From Natronosalvus caseinilyticus (GTDB lineage Archaea > Halobacteriota > Halobacteria > Halobacteriales > Natrialbaceae), in assembly GCF_017357105.1 (NCBI RefSeq), contig NZ_CP071596.1, positions 248,001-312,000 on the forward strand: a DNA stretch of 64,000 nucleotides, written 5' to 3'. Positions 25,871 through 34,227 of the stretch are shown here, piece by piece. Within the stretch, counting starts at the first letter, position 1. Every line of letters starts with the position of its first letter. The notes under the pieces were generated by a model. It was not told the DNA's origin. It was given only the letters and a program-made list of their open reading frames with translations, and made no database searches. Made by a program: the position numbers and the translations under genes.

Positions 25871-27073
25871 TCAGTAACACTCCCGGAGGACGGCCTCGAG
25901 CTCCTCGGTGGTCGCCTCGAGTCCGGGTGGCGCGTTGCCCATGAACGAATCCTCGATGATCGCCTCGGCCACCGCGGGGAACGCCTCGAGTTCGGGGCCG
26001 TCGACGTTGCGCAACCGCGACGGGAGCGAGAGCGCGTCGCGAACGTTCTCGACCGCCTTAATCACCGCTTCGGCGGGGTCGCCATCGTGTTCAGGGGCAA
26101 GTGCTTCGGCCAGCAGCTCGCGCCGGGCGTCGACGCGGTCGAAGAGATATCGAAGGACTCGCGGAGCGACGATGGCGTGGGCGGCACCCTGCTGGACGTC
26201 GTAGGTGCGGGTCAACCCGTGACCGAACGCGTGGATAATCGAGAGCGTCGTCTCCCCGGGTCTCGAGACGCCGTACTGGACGAGTGCGATGCCCTCGACG
26301 ACCGGCTTCAGCAGAGTCTCGTCGACGGGTTGCTCGCCGAGTGCTTCCAGTCCGTCACGGAGCAACCGCAGGCCGCGCATCGCCGTCGCGTCGGTGATCG
26401 GGGTTGCATTGCGGGCATACAGTGTCTCGAGGCCCTTGTCGAAACCGTTCATCCCGGACGCCGCGAGGATCGGCTTCGGCGTCGTCGCGAACAGTGTCGG
26501 GTCGTACGCGACCGCCCGCGGCATCAGTCGCCGGTCGGCGACGCCGCCGCTCGCCGGTTCGTCGACCAGCCCCGACTCGGGCGAGGCGGTGACGCCGGCC
26601 ACCTGCGACTGCTCGGCGCCCGCGAGCGTCGTCGGCACCGCGACGACTGGCGGCAGCGATCCGTCGGGGACCGAGATCGAGTCGGTTTCGACGAGTTCCC
26701 GGCCGACGGCGGCGGGATCGCGGTCGTCCGCGGCGAGGACGGCGATCACCGTCGCCACGTCGAGACTGCTGCCACCGCCTAGGCCGACGAGGACGTCCGC
26801 GTCGCACGCGCGCATCGCCTCGAGGCCGTCGACGGCCGTCGACAGGCGCTTGCTCGCGGTCGTCTCCGCGAAGATGCCCGCCAGCCGCTCTCCCAGCCCC
26901 CGCGTGACGGGGTCGATCACCTCGGGCGTACTGCCCACCGTCGATCCGCAGACGACGAGCGCCCGGTCGAACCCCTGCTGGGCGAGTTCGTCCGAGAGGG
27001 CGTCGACACAGTCCGTGCCGAACCGCAGCACGCCCGGCTCGTATTCGAACCGAAACTGGTCGTCGTGCGCCAC
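25871..27073 (-). CDS. Iron-type (group III) alcohol dehydrogenase family protein
   Basis: A 400-residue member of the iron-containing alcohol dehydrogenase/maleylacetate reductase superfamily. The NAD(P) loop GGGSSLD (99-105) is present. Candidate metal ligands are Asp in MNGFDKGLE and His in SIIHAFGHGL and GAAHAI. The usual D-x3-H pair appears as D-x3-E here, so metal binding may differ from classical enzymes. It starts one base after the ring-cleavage dioxygenase stop, so the two are surely co-transcribed. That context favours a maleylacetate-reductase-like role, but glycerol or alcohol dehydrogenase activity cannot be excluded. Confidence 0.85.
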   Translation of the reverse strand: MAHDDQFRFEYEPGVLRFGTDCVDALSDELAQQGFDRALVVCGSTVGSTPEVIDPVTRGLGERLAGIFAETTASKRLSTAVDGLEAMRACDADVLVGLGGGSSLDVATVIAVLAADDRDPAAVGRELVETDSISVPDGSLPPVVAVPTTLAGAEQSQVAGVTASPESGLVDEPASGGVADRRLMPRAVAYDPTLFATTPKPILAASGMNGFDKGLETLYARNATPITDATAMRGLRLLRDGLEALGEQPVDETLLKPVVEGIALVQYGVSRPGETTLSIIHAFGHGLTRTYDVQQGAAHAIVAPRVLRYLFDRVDARRELLAEALAPEHDGDPAEAVIKAVENVRDALSLPSRLRNVDGPELEAFPAVAEAIIEDSFMGNAPPGLEATTEELEAVLRECY

Positions 27074-27074
27074 G

Positions 27075-28070
27075 TCAGTTCGCCCCCGCCCCGGCCCCGA
27101 CCGTCTCGGGATCGAACTCGGGAAGCTGTGCCTCGATTCGGTCGCGCTCGCTTTCCAGCCATTCCGGGAGCATCAGTCCCGAGCCCAAGTCGTCGATGTC
27201 CTCATCGACGGTGAATCCGGGTTCCGTCGTCGCCATCTCGAAGAGGACGCCGCCGGGTTCGCGGGAGTAGATCGAGCGGAAGTATTTGCGATCGATAATC
27301 TCGGTCACGTTCTGGCCGTGGTCGGCGAACGCCTCCCGCCAGCGTTCCTGTTCCTCGAGGTCGGCCGCCTCGAACGCGACGTGGTGGACGGTCCCAACGC
27401 CCATTCGCCCACGTCCCGCGTCGGTTTCGACGAGGTCGACTATCGAACCCGGACCCGAACTCGAGCCCGGCTCCGAACCATCACCCGCCGGGCGGTAGCG
27501 GCGACGGCCATCCGCTTCAGCCTCGAGTTCGAACCCGAGAACGTCCGTGAGGACCGACGCAGTCGGCCCGAACGCCGGGACGGCGAGCGTGACGCTGTGG
27601 AACCCGCGGGCCTGGTACTCCGCCGGAACGGGGCTCTCCGGCCACGGCTGTGCGTCGGCTTCAAAGGCCTGTTCCGAGGCCACGAACTCGAGGCCGATTC
27701 CGTCCGGGTCGTCGAATTCTAGAACAGGCTCACCGAATCGTTCGACCTGGTCGACCTCGACGCCCGCCGACTCGAGGCGGTCGATCCAGTACTCGACCGA
27801 GTCGGGAGGAATCTGGTAGGCGGTGTCCCGGGTCTGCCCCGCGCCGAACTGGCCCCGTCGGCCGCTGTCGGTCCAGGGGAAGAACGTGATGTTCGTCCCG
27901 GGTGTCCCCTCCCCGTCGCCAAAGTAAAAGTGGTACGTGCCCGTGTCGTCGTGGTTGACCGTCCGCTTGACGAATCGCAGTCCCAGCGTCTCGACGTAGA
28001 ACTCGGCGTTTCGTTGCGGATCGCCCGCGATAGCGGTCACGTGGTGAATTCCCGGCGTGGTCGGTTTCAT
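27075..28070 (-). CDS. VOC-family ring-cleaving dioxygenase
   Basis: A 331-residue protein with two pairs of vicinal-oxygen-chelate modules. It matches the MhqA/MhqO/LinE-like ring-cleavage dioxygenases thought to act on hydroquinones. Candidate Fe(II) ligands are His in GIHHVTAIAG, His in GTVHHVAFE, and Glu in GGVLFEMATTEPGF. A Gly/Ser/Pro-rich insertion (about 205-225) is unusual. It is the first gene of a unit continuing into the dehydrogenase gene. Substrate assignment is from family knowledge only. It is divergent from the small Cys protein and BKACE genes. Confidence 0.88.
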   Translation of the reverse strand: MKPTTPGIHHVTAIAGDPQRNAEFYVETLGLRFVKRTVNHDDTGTYHFYFGDGEGTPGTNITFFPWTDSGRRGQFGAGQTRDTAYQIPPDSVEYWIDRLESAGVEVDQVERFGEPVLEFDDPDGIGLEFVASEQAFEADAQPWPESPVPAEYQARGFHSVTLAVPAFGPTASVLTDVLGFELEAEADGRRRYRPAGDGSEPGSSSGPGSIVDLVETDAGRGRMGVGTVHHVAFEAADLEEQERWREAFADHGQNVTEIIDRKYFRSIYSREPGGVLFEMATTEPGFTVDEDIDDLGSGLMLPEWLESERDRIEAQLPEFDPETVGAGAGAN

Positions 28071-28198
28071 TGTACGCTCAGTAGGGGCTGGAGGTACGTA
28101 TGGGTTGTTCGGACGTCGACGTTATCGGGTGACGAGGCGGTTAGCACCGGACGTCGGCGTCGCCGAATCGTTATTGGGGCGGCCCGTGAAGGACTCAC

Positions 28199-28390
28199 AT
28201 GACCTGCCCGTACCTGGAGTACCACGATGAGGCCGACGGTCGACAGTTCGACCAGCCGCGGGCGTACTGCACCGCCGCCGAGCGGTTCGTCCAGCCGATG
28301 CGCGCCGACGTCTGCAACGACCGGTACGCCCTCGAGCACGAGGCTCACTGCGAGATTTACCGCGAGCACGTCGAGGTGCCGGAGCCGTGA
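28199..28390 (+). CDS. Small four-cysteine protein coupled to the BKACE gene
   Basis: A 63-residue protein with Cys3 (CPYLEYHDE), Cys24, Cys39 and Cys51 plus two His (EHEAHC). This is a likely metal or Fe-S binding unit. Its stop codon overlaps the GTG start of the next gene (GTGA at 28387-28390), a strong sign of translational coupling. Similar tiny CPYLxxR/E proteins are scattered in haloarchaeal genomes in my memory, but none has a known function. It might assist metal loading of the zinc-dependent neighbour or be a redox partner; both are guesses. Confidence 0.75.
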   Translation: MTCPYLEYHDEADGRQFDQPRAYCTAAERFVQPMRADVCNDRYALEHEAHCEIYREHVEVPEP

Positions 28391-29229
28391 GCTACGCGGA
28401 GTACCTCGTCGGTGAGCCGCTGATCGTCACCGCGGCGCTGACCGGCGGCGTCCACGGCAAGGAGGCGAACCCGAACCTCCCGGAGACGCCCGAGGAGATC
28501 GGGCGCGCCGCCGCGGCCGCCGAAGAGGCGGGCGCCGCCGTGGTCCACCTCCACGCCCGGAAGCCGAACGGCGAACGCTCGTTTTCCACCCAGCGATTCC
28601 AGGCCATCGACGACGCGGTGCGAGCGCACGCTAACGACGTCGTTATCCAGCACTCCACCGGCGGAACCGGCGCCCCGACCGCGGACCGCCACCTGCCGCT
28701 TCGCACGGATCCGCCGCCTGAGATGGCGTCACTCGACATGGGGCCGCTCAATCGGTACGATCACCTGACGAGCGAGAACACCCGCGGCACGGTCGACGCC
28801 CTCCACGATGAAATGCGAGACCGCGGGATCAAACCGGAACTCGAGGTGTTCAACGACGGCCACCTCAACGAGGTCCACGGACTGCTCGAGCGCCGCGACC
28901 TGGCCGACCCGGTGTACGCCACGCTCATCTTCGGTGGCGGCACGCTCACGCGACCCCGGCCGCGAAACCTGCTGAACGCCGTCTCCAACCTCCCCGATGG
29001 GGCACTCTTCAACACGCTCGGATTCGGTCGTCACCAGCTGCCACTCACGACGATGGGCATCCTCCTCGGCGGACACGTCCGGGTCGGCCTCGAGGACAAC
29101 GTCTACTACCGCCAGGGCGAACTCGCGACGAGCAACGCCCAGCTGGTCGAGCGAGTGGTTCGGATCGCAGGGGAACTCGAACGAGAAGTCGCGACGCCGG
29201 CGCAGGCACGGGAGATTCTTGGACTGTAG
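28387..29229 (+). CDS. BKACE family beta-keto acid cleavage enzyme (DUF849)
   Basis: A 280-residue zinc enzyme of the beta-keto acid cleavage family. These split a beta-keto acid with acetyl-CoA into acetoacetate and a new CoA ester. The zinc motif HLHAR (His54, His56), TGG (91-93), FGRHQ (213-217) and RVGLEDN (232-238, Glu236) all fit. GTG at 28387 is chosen from the overlap with the upstream stop and the conserved VTAALTGG segment close to the start. Reported family substrates include 3-oxoadipate and 3-oxoglutarate-like acids and KAH, the lysine-fermentation intermediate. The nearby ring-cleavage dioxygenase and reductase-like genes make 3-oxoadipate attractive; this is untested. Confidence 0.88.
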   Translation: MSYAEYLVGEPLIVTAALTGGVHGKEANPNLPETPEEIGRAAAAAEEAGAAVVHLHARKPNGERSFSTQRFQAIDDAVRAHANDVVIQHSTGGTGAPTADRHLPLRTDPPPEMASLDMGPLNRYDHLTSENTRGTVDALHDEMRDRGIKPELEVFNDGHLNEVHGLLERRDLADPVYATLIFGGGTLTRPRPRNLLNAVSNLPDGALFNTLGFGRHQLPLTTMGILLGGHVRVGLEDNVYYRQGELATSNAQLVERVVRIAGELEREVATPAQAREILGL

Positions 29230-29295
29230 ACGGGGGCTCGAGTGTTGGTCCGCTGGCCTCGAGTGAGGAGTGATCGCTCGGTAGAGAGTGGAGCA

Positions 29296-29889
29296 TCAAT
29301 AGCCGTCGTTGTCCTGGAGGTCCGGGAGTTCCACTGTCCACTCCCGGAACCGGGTGTTCAGGGGGAACACGTCCGAGACGACGAGTGGGAGATGGAGCCC
29401 GACCGCAACGATCAGCAGTCCGAGATTCGCCCACATCGAGTCGTACGAGACGACGCCGATTTCGAACGAGGTTTCGAAGATCGGCCAGAACGGTTCGATC
29501 GGTTCGGCCCAGTCCGATGCGAGGGCGTCCGCCAGCAGGTGACCGAGTCCGCCCAGTGTGAGCCCACCGATTACGAAGGCATAGATCGTTTCCCGGCTCA
29601 CGACCTCTCCCTCGGAGATGTGCCACCATCGTCGGAGCAGCGGACTGAGCACAGCGGCGAGGAGATACCCGGCGACGACGGCGAACCCGACTACGAACAC
29701 CACGGTATGGGTAACGCCGTGGTGTTTCACCGGGAGGCCGAGTGCTTGCAACGTGAGATCGATGTCCGGCAGGCGCGACGTCACCAGGACGAACGCGATA
29801 AATGCGACGCTCGTCCGTCCATCCCAGAGAATCCACGCGGGCAGTGCGAAGAGCAACCCGACAGCAACGTGTCCCAGTGGTTGTACCAT
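29296..29889 (-). CDS. Membrane-bound YdjM-like putative metal hydrolase
   Basis: A 197-residue polytopic membrane protein (about four to five helices). His/Asp motifs typical of the YdjM/DUF457 group are present: GHVAVGLL near the start, RLPDIDLTL, KHHGVTHT and GHLLADAL. In bacteria the prototype is an SOS-regulated inner-membrane protein; no reaction has been firmly shown. It has no close operon partner here: the BKACE gene converges on it from the left, about 65 bases away. Confidence 0.85.
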   Translation of the reverse strand: MVQPLGHVAVGLLFALPAWILWDGRTSVAFIAFVLVTSRLPDIDLTLQALGLPVKHHGVTHTVVFVVGFAVVAGYLLAAVLSPLLRRWWHISEGEVVSRETIYAFVIGGLTLGGLGHLLADALASDWAEPIEPFWPIFETSFEIGVVSYDSMWANLGLLIVAVGLHLPLVVSDVFPLNTRFREWTVELPDLQDNDGY

Positions 29890-30270
29890 CTGATCGCCCT
29901 AGCGTCTACTGAAGGGAGCTACCGAGGGAGTTGGTACTCTCGACTCGCCATTCTCTCGGTCACTGTCGCAGAATGTTCGATCCATCCGCGTGGAAAGTCA
30001 TGGTGAAAAGTAATAAGTGACAACGTTGCCACTGCCATTGTGACGAAATAGCAGTCTGTGACACGAATTCTCCGTATTCAGGGAGGTCTGTATCGGCCGC
30101 TTCCGCGCTCGAGAGGCGACTGATTCAAAACGGCCTGCAATCGATGCCACCTGAAGCAGTTATCCCGCTCGAGCATCGAGAACCGATATGCAGTGGTGCG
30201 ACCAGCCAACTGGATTATCCGGAGGCGATGGTGTGAGCGCCCGGAACCGAAGCCAGGAGGGACACGTGGT
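29890..30270. other. Non-coding region with a palindrome
   Basis: About 380 bases between divergent genes without a supported reading frame. It is richer in A+T around 30000-30070. A near-perfect palindrome GTGACAACGTTGCCAC lies at 30017-30032 (only the two symmetric positions 4 and 13 mismatch), an operator-like arrangement. No RNA gene was recognised. Confidence 0.45.
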
Positions 30271-30924
30271 GTGACCGACGACCTACCCCCAGCCGGACAC
30301 CTCTCACCGCTCGCCACGCTCGTCGACGAGGTGCTCGCGGGCGTCGGGTACGAGGTGGCGGCCGCCATCGACGCCATCGACGACGCTGCCCCCGGGCACG
30401 GCGGTCTCTTCGACCCCGCGATCACCCCGGCCGAGTTGCGTCGCGCACTCGAACGCCTGCTGGCGTCGGGACTCACCCGGCCGCCCGTCCCCGAACCGAC
30501 GAGCGACACGTTCGTCCTCTACGTCGACGGCAGTTCACGTGGCAACCCCGGCCCCGCAGGGGCGGGCGCCGTCATCGTGGACGCTTCGGGGGACCAGCTC
30601 GCCCGTCTCGGCCGCCCCGTCGGCTCACGGACGGGAAACAACACCGCCGAGTACGTCGCTCTCCAGCTTGGGCTCTCCGAACTGTTGGCTCGCTACGAGC
30701 CACGCCGGCTGGACGTGCGCATCGATTCGATGACGGTCATCCGAGACGTCTGGGGCGGCGAGGACCCGACAGAACCGGGCGTCGAGACGTACAGCGAGGC
30801 CGTCACGGCGGCACTCTCGAGCATCCCGGACCACCAGTACACGCACCTGGCCGACAGCGACCCGAACCCCGCCGACGCACTGGCGACAGTGGGGGCCGAT
30901 ATCGCGGCCTTCGGGCCTGGATAA
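30271..30924 (+). CDS. rnhA: Ribonuclease HI family protein
   Basis: A 217-residue RNase H that cleaves RNA in RNA/DNA hybrids. An N-terminal helical extension (about 1-75) contains DEVLAGVGYEVAAAIDAIDDA and is typical of haloarchaeal homologues. The catalytic domain (80-212) has Asp86 (YVDGSSRGNPGP), Glu127 (NNTAEY), Asp152 (IDSMTV) and Asp202 (NPADAL). Start: GTG at 30271 matches the homologous N-terminus; an upstream in-frame ATG (30193) would add an unrelated basic segment. It converges on the L10e gene. Confidence 0.9.
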   Translation: MTDDLPPAGHLSPLATLVDEVLAGVGYEVAAAIDAIDDAAPGHGGLFDPAITPAELRRALERLLASGLTRPPVPEPTSDTFVLYVDGSSRGNPGPAGAGAVIVDASGDQLARLGRPVGSRTGNNTAEYVALQLGLSELLARYEPRRLDVRIDSMTVIRDVWGGEDPTEPGVETYSEAVTAALSSIPDHQYTHLADSDPNPADALATVGADIAAFGPG

Positions 30925-31008
30925 CAGTTGATCCTCTCAGACAGAAAAGTCGACACCCGAGAAAGCGACCGCTCGAGCACCCGAACCCGCCGAAAATCGA
31001 GGACTCGA

Positions 31009-31539
31009 TCAGGAAATCAGCTGCTCTTCGCCGCGCTCGACGACGATCCGGCACGGGGGCGTGATCTTGTTGTACGCCCGGCGGAACGCGTCCTTCGCGA
31101 AGTCGGCGTCCTCGACGTCACACCAGACGGTGAAGAGGCGCTCGCCGCGCTGGATGCGGGCGGCGGTGCCGACGATCTTCCCGAACGACTGGCGCATCCC
31201 GTCGGAGACACGGTCTGCGCCCGCACCCGTCGCCTGCTTGTTCTCTCGCAGGACCTGGTGGGGGAACTTCCGGAGGATCATCTTGTACTGGAACTCGCCG
31301 GCGTTCTTGATCATGTGACGGTTCGCCGAGAGGCGGGCCGCCTCGAGGCTCCCGTGGCGGATCTGGCACTCCTCGTCGACGACGAGGCTGATCTGGACGG
31401 GGTAGTCCTCGGGCTCGGCGCTGGTGTCGCCCATCTTGTGCTGGGCGACCTTCGAACCGGGGATCCCGGTGATGTACTCGCGTCGCGTGTAGGCCGGCTT
31501 GTCGATTTGCCGGTACATCGAGGCAGGTTTGTCGGACAT
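31009..31539 (-). CDS. rpl10e: Ribosomal protein L10e (uL16 family)
   Basis: A 176-residue protein of the large ribosomal subunit, placed near the peptidyl-transferase/tRNA entry site. Recognised from [46 protein letters not shown] and [21 protein letters not shown]. It is monocistronic. The leader contains an inverted repeat between a TATA-like tttatt and the ATG (see next entry). Confidence 0.97.
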   Translation of the reverse strand: MSDKPASMYRQIDKPAYTRREYITGIPGSKVAQHKMGDTSAEPEDYPVQISLVVDEECQIRHGSLEAARLSANRHMIKNAGEFQYKMILRKFPHQVLRENKQATGAGADRVSDGMRQSFGKIVGTAARIQRGERLFTVWCDVEDADFAKDAFRRAYNKITPPCRIVVERGEEQLIS

Positions 31540-31547
31540 GGTTACTT

Positions 31548-31566
31548 GGTGGGAACGAGGCCCACC
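31548..31566 (-). promoter_or_regulatory. Inverted repeat in the L10e leader
   Basis: GGTGGG-N7-CCCACC lies at 31548-31566, nine bases before the ATG (on the minus strand), and would form a 6-bp GC-rich hairpin in the mRNA leader. TATA-like ctttatt is at about 31576-31582 on the complement. It could influence translation of the ribosomal protein or be chance. Confidence 0.45.
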
Positions 31567-31751
31567 GCGGGAATAAAGGCTTCGAACCGTCCCTGCGGTA
31601 CCGTCGGGTGTGATAGGCCGGGATTCGGTCCGGGACTCCCAATCGTCCCGCCGGTTCGATCCTGCGGAACGCGAGCCGGTTCGACCGAAATACGTCCCAC
31701 CGACTGCCGATCGACGGCGCGTTTAAGGGGACTGCCCCGGTAGTCACTGTC

Positions 31752-32921
31752 ATGACGAGTTTCCGGATCGGGTCGCTGTTTGGCATTCCCATCAAACTCG
31801 ACGTCACCTTTCTCCTGGTGCTCCCCTTTTTCGCGTACTTGATCGGGGTCCAGATCGAGCCAGTCGTCGACCTCCTGAACGAGGTGATGGGCGCAGGCAT
31901 CTCGAGCGAGGCCATCACCACCGGTACGACGCCGTGGGTACTCGGCCTCGTGGCCGCGATTGGGCTCTTCGTCGGCGTCGTGCTCCACGAACTCGGCCAC
32001 TCGCTGACGGCCCAGCGCTTTGGCTTTCCGATCGAGTCGATCACCCTCTGGCTGCTCGGCGGTCTCGCGGCGCTCTCGGAGATGCCCGAGGACTGGCGCC
32101 AGGAACTGGCGATCGCGATCGCCGGGCCGATCGTCTCCGTCCTCGTCGGATTCGCCTCCTACGGTCTCTTTACCGTGACGCCGGCGTCGCTCGACGGCGT
32201 ACGCTTCGTGCTCGGCTACCTGGCCGTGCTCAACGTCGGCTTGGCGATCTTCAACATGGTCCCCGCGTTCCCGATGGACGGGGGACGGGTGCTCCGCGCG
32301 CTGCTGGCGCGCAACCAGCCCTACGCCAGAGCGACCCAGCAGGCCGCGAGCGTCGGTAAACTGTTCGCCGTGCTCATGGCCCTCTTCGGCGTGCTGACCT
32401 TTCGAGTGCTGCTCATCGCCGTGGCCTTCTTCGTCTACATCGCCGCCTCCGGCGAGTCCCGGCAGGTGACGATGAAGGCCGCCTTCGAGGGCGTCACCGT
32501 CTCGGACATCATGACGCCAGCGACGGACCTCCACACCGTAGCCCCCGAGACGAGCGTCGCCGACCTCATCCGCCGCATGTTCAGCGAACGCCACACCGGC
32601 TACCCCGTCCTTGAGGACGGCTACCTCGTCGGCCTGGTCACTCTCTCGGACGCCCGGGACGTCAAACCCGTCGAGCGCGACGCCTTCACCGTCTCGGACG
32701 TGATGAGCACCGAGTTGAAGACCATCGAACCGAACGCCGACGCGATGACGGCCCTCGAGCGGATGCAACAGGACGACATCGGTCGGCTCCTGGTCGTCGA
32801 CGGCGGGGGCGAGGGCGACCTCGTTGGCCTGATCACGCGGACGGACCTGATGACCGCGCTGAACATCATCCGCGAAAGCGGGGCGTTGAACCCGGCAGCC
32901 GAGGTCAGTACGGCCGACTGA
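31752..32921 (+). CDS. Site-2 protease (M50) with CBS domain pair
   Basis: A 389-residue intramembrane zinc metalloprotease. Six or so transmembrane helices carry the zinc motif HELGH (79-83) and the third ligand Asp176 in NMVPAFPMDGG. Residues about 247-380 form a CBS pair (VSDIMTPATDLHTVAPE, VSDVMSTELKTIEPN) that could sense adenylates. It cleaves membrane-anchored regulators within the bilayer; the substrate is unknown. The start ATG at 31752 gives the usual SFRIGSLFGIPI N-terminus. No anti-sigma-like substrate gene lies nearby, as expected in archaea. Confidence 0.94.
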   Translation: MTSFRIGSLFGIPIKLDVTFLLVLPFFAYLIGVQIEPVVDLLNEVMGAGISSEAITTGTTPWVLGLVAAIGLFVGVVLHELGHSLTAQRFGFPIESITLWLLGGLAALSEMPEDWRQELAIAIAGPIVSVLVGFASYGLFTVTPASLDGVRFVLGYLAVLNVGLAIFNMVPAFPMDGGRVLRALLARNQPYARATQQAASVGKLFAVLMALFGVLTFRVLLIAVAFFVYIAASGESRQVTMKAAFEGVTVSDIMTPATDLHTVAPETSVADLIRRMFSERHTGYPVLEDGYLVGLVTLSDARDVKPVERDAFTVSDVMSTELKTIEPNADAMTALERMQQDDIGRLLVVDGGGEGDLVGLITRTDLMTALNIIRESGALNPAAEVSTAD

Positions 32922-32965
32922 CGGCTCGCGGGGTAGAAGCCCACGAACCATGTGGCCGAGCGGTG

Positions 32966-33715
32966 TCAGGCTCCCTTCTCGAGAAATGCCACGTAGTGTA
33001 CCTCGCGCTTGAGCGTCTCCACGAGCGTCCAGGGCGTCCCGATCGTGGCCTCCCGTAACCGGTCGGGCGAACACAGCAGGAAGTGCAGCGTCGGGCCGAC
33101 CAGTTGCGAGCCGTCGCCCGTCGGGAGATACTCGAAGTGAAAACACCGATGGGCGACCCCGTCGCAGGGGTCGGACCGGTATCCCAGGAACGACTCGTCG
33201 AGGCCTCGCGGATCGTAGTTGTCGACCGCCGCGAGCGCGCGGTCGTCGGTTACTCGAGCGAATTCCTCGAGAAGCGCCGAAATCCCCTCGAGGGAGCCGC
33301 CGAGGCCGAGCTGGGTTCCCACGCACTGGAGTGATCGGAAGTGCCCGTTCTCGAACGGGAGATTGAACATGTCCCCGACCAGCACGTCGTCCGCATCGCG
33401 CGCTCGAGCGGTCGCGACGGCCCATCGGTCGACGTCGATTCCTGTCGTCACGCACCCTCGATCCTGAAACCAGCGGACATGCTGGCCAGACCCGCACCCC
33501 ACGTCGAGCACCGGGTCGCCCTGGGCGGCGAGTCGCTCGAGGCGTTCGACCGTCTGATCGGCCCATTTGGATCGCGGCTGGAAGTAGAATCCCTCGATAT
33601 TACCGTCCCGAGTACGGGGTCCGTCGCGATAGCGGAGGGTTCCACAGACCCCGCGATGGTAATCGTACATCGCCCGACCGAGCGGATCGCTCGCTCGCTG
33701 TGGGTCGATCGCCAT
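32966..33715 (-). CDS. SAM-dependent methyltransferase
   Basis: A 249-residue class I methyltransferase. Motif I is VLDVGCGSGQHV, followed by TTGIDVDRWAVATAR (acidic end of strand 2), DVLVGDMFNLPFENGHF and ALAAVDNYDPRG. The start at 33715 (MAIDPQRA) is preferred over extra upstream in-frame residues that look non-native. The target cannot be told; the C-terminal HYVAFLEKGA end is common in small-molecule enzymes. It converges on the protease gene. Confidence 0.87.
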   Translation of the reverse strand: MAIDPQRASDPLGRAMYDYHRGVCGTLRYRDGPRTRDGNIEGFYFQPRSKWADQTVERLERLAAQGDPVLDVGCGSGQHVRWFQDRGCVTTGIDVDRWAVATARARDADDVLVGDMFNLPFENGHFRSLQCVGTQLGLGGSLEGISALLEEFARVTDDRALAAVDNYDPRGLDESFLGYRSDPCDGVAHRCFHFEYLPTGDGSQLVGPTLHFLLCSPDRLREATIGTPWTLVETLKREVHYVAFLEKGA

Positions 33716-33923
33716 GCTCGAGACGACGGCCCATGTGATAATAAAATCATGATGATATGTGTCCCCGAGTAACGTGTGGCACGTCACCAACCAACACGTA
33801 TTCGCCATCGCCGGCCGAACCGCTCACCGGTGCCTCGAGGTCGCCCGGTCAGTTCGTCGTTCGTGAACTCGTTCTCGTCCTCCGTCCGTCATCGATTTAG
33901 GCTCGCCGCTCGAACCGACGAGT

Positions 33924-34166
33924 ATGCGAGTCGAGTTCGACGAAGAGACGTGCATCGGGATGTACCAGTGCGTCGCCGAGTGGAGCGCCTTCGAGAAGGA
34001 CAAGTCGGCGGGAAAAGCCATCCTGCTGGAATCTGAGGAGGTCGAAGACGGCATCTTCGCCCGCGACGTACCCGAAGACGCCGAACTCGACGCGAAGTTC
34101 GCCGCCCGGACCTGCCCCGTCGACGCGATCAGGATCTACGACGACGGCGAGCAACTGATCCCCTGA
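33924..34166 (+). CDS. Single-cluster ferredoxin
   Basis: An 80-residue electron carrier with three cluster cysteines only: Cys10 and Cys16 (CIGMYQC) and Cys64 in RTCPVDAI. This fits a 3Fe-4S cluster, or a 4Fe-4S cluster with a non-Cys ligand, as in small archaeal and actinobacterial ferredoxins. It is strongly acidic. It often partners cytochrome P450s or other oxidoreductases, none of which is in the window. A partial iron-box match (TTTAGGCTCGCC at 33896-33907) lies 17-28 bases before the ATG. Confidence 0.9.
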   Translation: MRVEFDEETCIGMYQCVAEWSAFEKDKSAGKAILLESEEVEDGIFARDVPEDAELDAKFAARTCPVDAIRIYDDGEQLIP

Positions 34167-34227
34167 CGACGCCGTCGCTCGAGAGTGCGTCGTCGGCCAA
34201 GAAATCGTCGTGGTGTGCGACCGCGAC

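Noticed and set aside
31542-33566. 674-residue minus-strand open frame
   Set aside because: Antisense to the site-2 protease with HELGH and CBS motifs and across a methyltransferase gene; no acidic haloarchaeal composition.
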